Source: Planctomycetales bacterium
Lineage (GTDB): Bacteria; Planctomycetota; Planctomycetia; Pirellulales; Thermoguttaceae
Assembly: GCA_007122045.1 (NCBI GenBank)
Contig: SKJM01000241.1
Coordinates: forward strand, 1 to 5,932
Direction: 5' to 3'
DNA: 5,932 nt
The notes under the pieces were generated by a model. It ran no database searches. It saw only the letters and a list, made by a program, of their open reading frames with translations, and was not told where the DNA came from. Every line of letters begins with the position of its first letter. The stretch's first letter is position 1. Shown here piece after piece: positions 4,915 to 5,932 of this stretch. A program made the translations under genes and the position numbers.

Positions 4915-5604
4915 CTACAGGCGCGGGTACATGCCCTTGGCCAATCGGTCGAGGGCCTCGCGGTCGAGCAACTCGATATGGGTGTCGTCGTGCTCGGCGA
5001 TGAGGCGGGCGTCGAGCAGCCGGCGGAGGATGCGCGAGAAGGTCTCGCTGGTCAGGTTCAGGTGGCTGGCCACGTGCCGCTTCAGGCCGGGTAGGACGGT
5101 GCGGCCCTGCTCGTCGGTGGGCGCGTGGAGGAGGAAGCGGGCAAGCCGTCCGGCGGCGTCGCGCAGCACGATGTCTTCGAGCAGGCCCACAAGCTGCCGC
5201 ACCCAATAGGCCATGCCCGTCATCATGCCCAGGCACAGGGAGTGTTCTTCCTGCATGGCCCGGCGGAACAAATCCCGGGGAAGCAGGACGCACGTGGTGT
5301 CGGCGAGCGATTCGGCCGAGGCGGGCAGGGGAAAATCGCCAATGGCGGCCATTTCGGCGAAGGTTTCCCGCGGGCCCACCAAATGCAGCACGTGTTCTTT
5401 GCCCCCGCTGCCGGTCTTAAAAATCCGCACGCTGCCGGAACCCACCACGTACACGCCGGGGCATTCGTCGCCGGCGCGGAAGATGAGCGTCCCTTTCGGG
5501 AACCGCTTCAGCCGGGCCATGGCCACCAGCCGGGCGAAGCCGGAGGGGGGCACCCGGGCGAACAGCGGGCAGGCGTGCAAGATGTCGACCACGTTCTCGC
5601 GCAT
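4915..5604 (-). CDS. Crp/Fnr-family transcriptional regulator
   Basis: The product is 229 aa, the usual family length. Residues about 14-110 form the cyclic-nucleotide-type beta-barrel (FPKGTLIFRAGDECPGVYVVGSGSVRIF at 35-62, then a degenerate phosphate-binding cassette ETFAEMAAIGDFPLPASAES). A dimerisation helix spans about 112-150, and the winged helix-turn-helix is at about 170-215 (HVASHLNLTSETFSRILRRLLDARLI). Recognition-helix residues Glu187, Ser190 and Arg191 follow the E-x-x-S-R pattern of FNR/DNR proteins, predicting a TTGAT-type half-site. The Arg-Ser pair that CRP uses for cAMP is not visible (LPAS instead), and only Cys12 occurs in the first 48 residues, so an FNR-type [4Fe-4S] cluster is unlikely. 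Heme/NO, redox or another ligand are possible. Start 5604 is supported by AGGGAAGG 7 bases upstream and by the domain start; the frame runs back to 5790 through promoter and repeat DNA. Targets are unknown; adjacency to the sulfatase is suggestive only. Confidence 0.9.
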   Translation of the reverse strand: MRENVVDILHACPLFARVPPSGFARLVAMARLKRFPKGTLIFRAGDECPGVYVVGSGSVRIFKTGSGGKEHVLHLVGPRETFAEMAAIGDFPLPASAESLADTTCVLLPRDLFRRAMQEEHSLCLGMMTGMAYWVRQLVGLLEDIVLRDAAGRLARFLLHAPTDEQGRTVLPGLKRHVASHLNLTSETFSRILRRLLDARLIAEHDDTHIELLDREALDRLAKGMYPRL

Positions 5605-5611
5605 ACGGCTG

Positions 5612-5619
5612 CCTTCCCT
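5612..5619 (-). promoter_or_regulatory. Ribosome binding site of the crp-like gene
   Basis: AGGGAAGG on the minus strand, 7 bases before the ATG at 5604. It lies only 6 bases from the base of the palindromic repeat, so folding of that repeat could affect its access. Confidence 0.55.
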
Positions 5620-5623
5620 GGGG

Positions 5624-5653
5624 ACGGCACAACGGCGTGTGCCTACTACATTG
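5624..5653 (-). repeat. GTAG-headed palindromic repeat, copy 2 (REP-like)
   Basis: This matches 1720-1748 over its whole length except for one inserted A in the centre (plus strand GGCACAACGGCGTGTGCC at 5626-5643, followed by TACTACATTG). The insertion turns the tight palindrome into a 6-bp stem with a 6-base loop. It lies in the predicted leader of the regulator mRNA, directly upstream of the ribosome binding site. Confidence 0.7.
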
Positions 5654-5679
5654 GAGCGGCCTAGAAACGGAAGAGCCCC

Positions 5680-5708
5680 TTTATCGCAGGAGGGCCCGCG
5701 CGTGTCAA
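5680..5708 (-). promoter_or_regulatory. Predicted sigma70-type promoter of the crp-like gene
   Basis: Minus-strand TTGACA (5703-5708, perfect -35), an optimal 17-base spacer, and GATAAA (5680-5685, four of six for the -10). Transcription would start near 5673, giving a leader of about 69 bases that contains the palindromic repeat. Confidence 0.65.
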
Positions 5709-5932
5709 GCAACGAGGCCGGCCGCTCGGGGTAAATGCACCTCAGCCGGAAGTGTCGCTCCATTTCCCGACCGGTGCACCGCCATACCACCCCCCCACAA
5801 GAATCGCTGCCGAACGCATTGCTGCGATGTTAAAAACGGGGATGAACCTGCGGTTGCCACGCCGCCCAAGTCGCGCGACTGCCGGAGAACGGGGGGGTGG
5901 CCCGGCGCCCCTCCGCTGAGGGCCCGCCCCAA
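5709..5932. other. Non-coding upstream region, no gene seen
   Basis: Together with the promoter and leader this makes a 328-base gene-free stretch upstream of the regulator. Open frames here have no family resemblance, no convincing ribosome binding site, and read into the promoter. The only structure I see is a perfect 12-bp palindrome AGTCGCGCGACT at 5869-5880 and GC-rich direct runs near the window edge. A gene beyond 5932 could be controlled from here but cannot be seen. Confidence 0.4.

Noticed and set aside
4796..5293. Arg/Pro-rich open frame on the minus strand overlapping the regulator
   Set aside because: It is out of frame with a clear Crp/Fnr protein and has low-complexity composition without any domain.
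1722..5643. Reading the two palindromes as a CRISPR array or as operators for the regulator
   Set aside because: Only two copies 3.9 kb apart with no spacers rules out CRISPR. The palindrome lacks TTGAT or TGTGA half-sites, so it is not an expected Crp/Fnr operator.
5705..5932. 75-codon minus-strand open frame at the window edge
   Set aside because: It has no family resemblance or signal sequence, ends inside the predicted regulator promoter, and lacks a convincing ribosome binding site.

Overview
This GC-rich window looks like chromosomal DNA from a planctomycete (Planctomycetota, probably a Pirellulales-type lineage). That placement is an inference. It rests on the combination of two secreted sulfatases, a DUF1559 pseudopilin-like protein with the H-X9-DG C-terminal motif, a small transthyretin-like lipoprotein and a PEP-CTERM surface protein. 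All six genes supported here lie on the minus strand, so the natural reading order is from high to low coordinates. Most other long ORFs in the window, on either strand, are high-GC shadows.

Layout in transcription order: (a) 5932-5605 is a non-coding upstream region with a good sigma70-type promoter (TTGACA-N17-GATAAA) and a GTAG-headed palindromic repeat in the predicted mRNA leader. (b) 5604-4915 encodes a Crp/Fnr-family regulator with an FNR-like recognition helix but no visible Fe-S cysteine cluster. (c) 4914-4725 is an intergenic region with an extended -10 promoter and a perfect 16-bp palindrome at the predicted transcription start. (d) 4724-3330 encodes a complete exported formylglycine-type sulfatase. 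(e) 3329-3106 holds a large inverted repeat resembling a paired REP element, then a promoter, a G/C-run hairpin and a strong ribosome binding site. (f) 3105-1801 encodes a PEP-CTERM protein that seems to contain two related beta-rich halves. (g) 1800-1604 holds a GC-rich hairpin and a second copy of the GTAG-headed palindrome. (h) 1603-668 (DUF1559 pseudopilin), 589-152 (lipoprotein) and 136-1 (N-terminus of a second sulfatase, cut by the window edge) form a compact probable operon with gaps of 78 and 15 bases.

Functionally the window reads as an envelope and polysaccharide-degradation neighbourhood: two exported sulfatases for sulfated glycans or other sulfate esters, plus three surface or periplasmic proteins of planctomycete-typical families, with a one-component regulator upstream. 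A link between the regulator and the sulfatases is suggested only by adjacency. I see no RNA gene, CRISPR array, transposase or phage gene. The most unusual material is non-coding: two kinds of REP-like palindromes, a heptanucleotide repeat used as coding sequence for a prepilin leader, and an operator-like palindrome at the sulfatase promoter.
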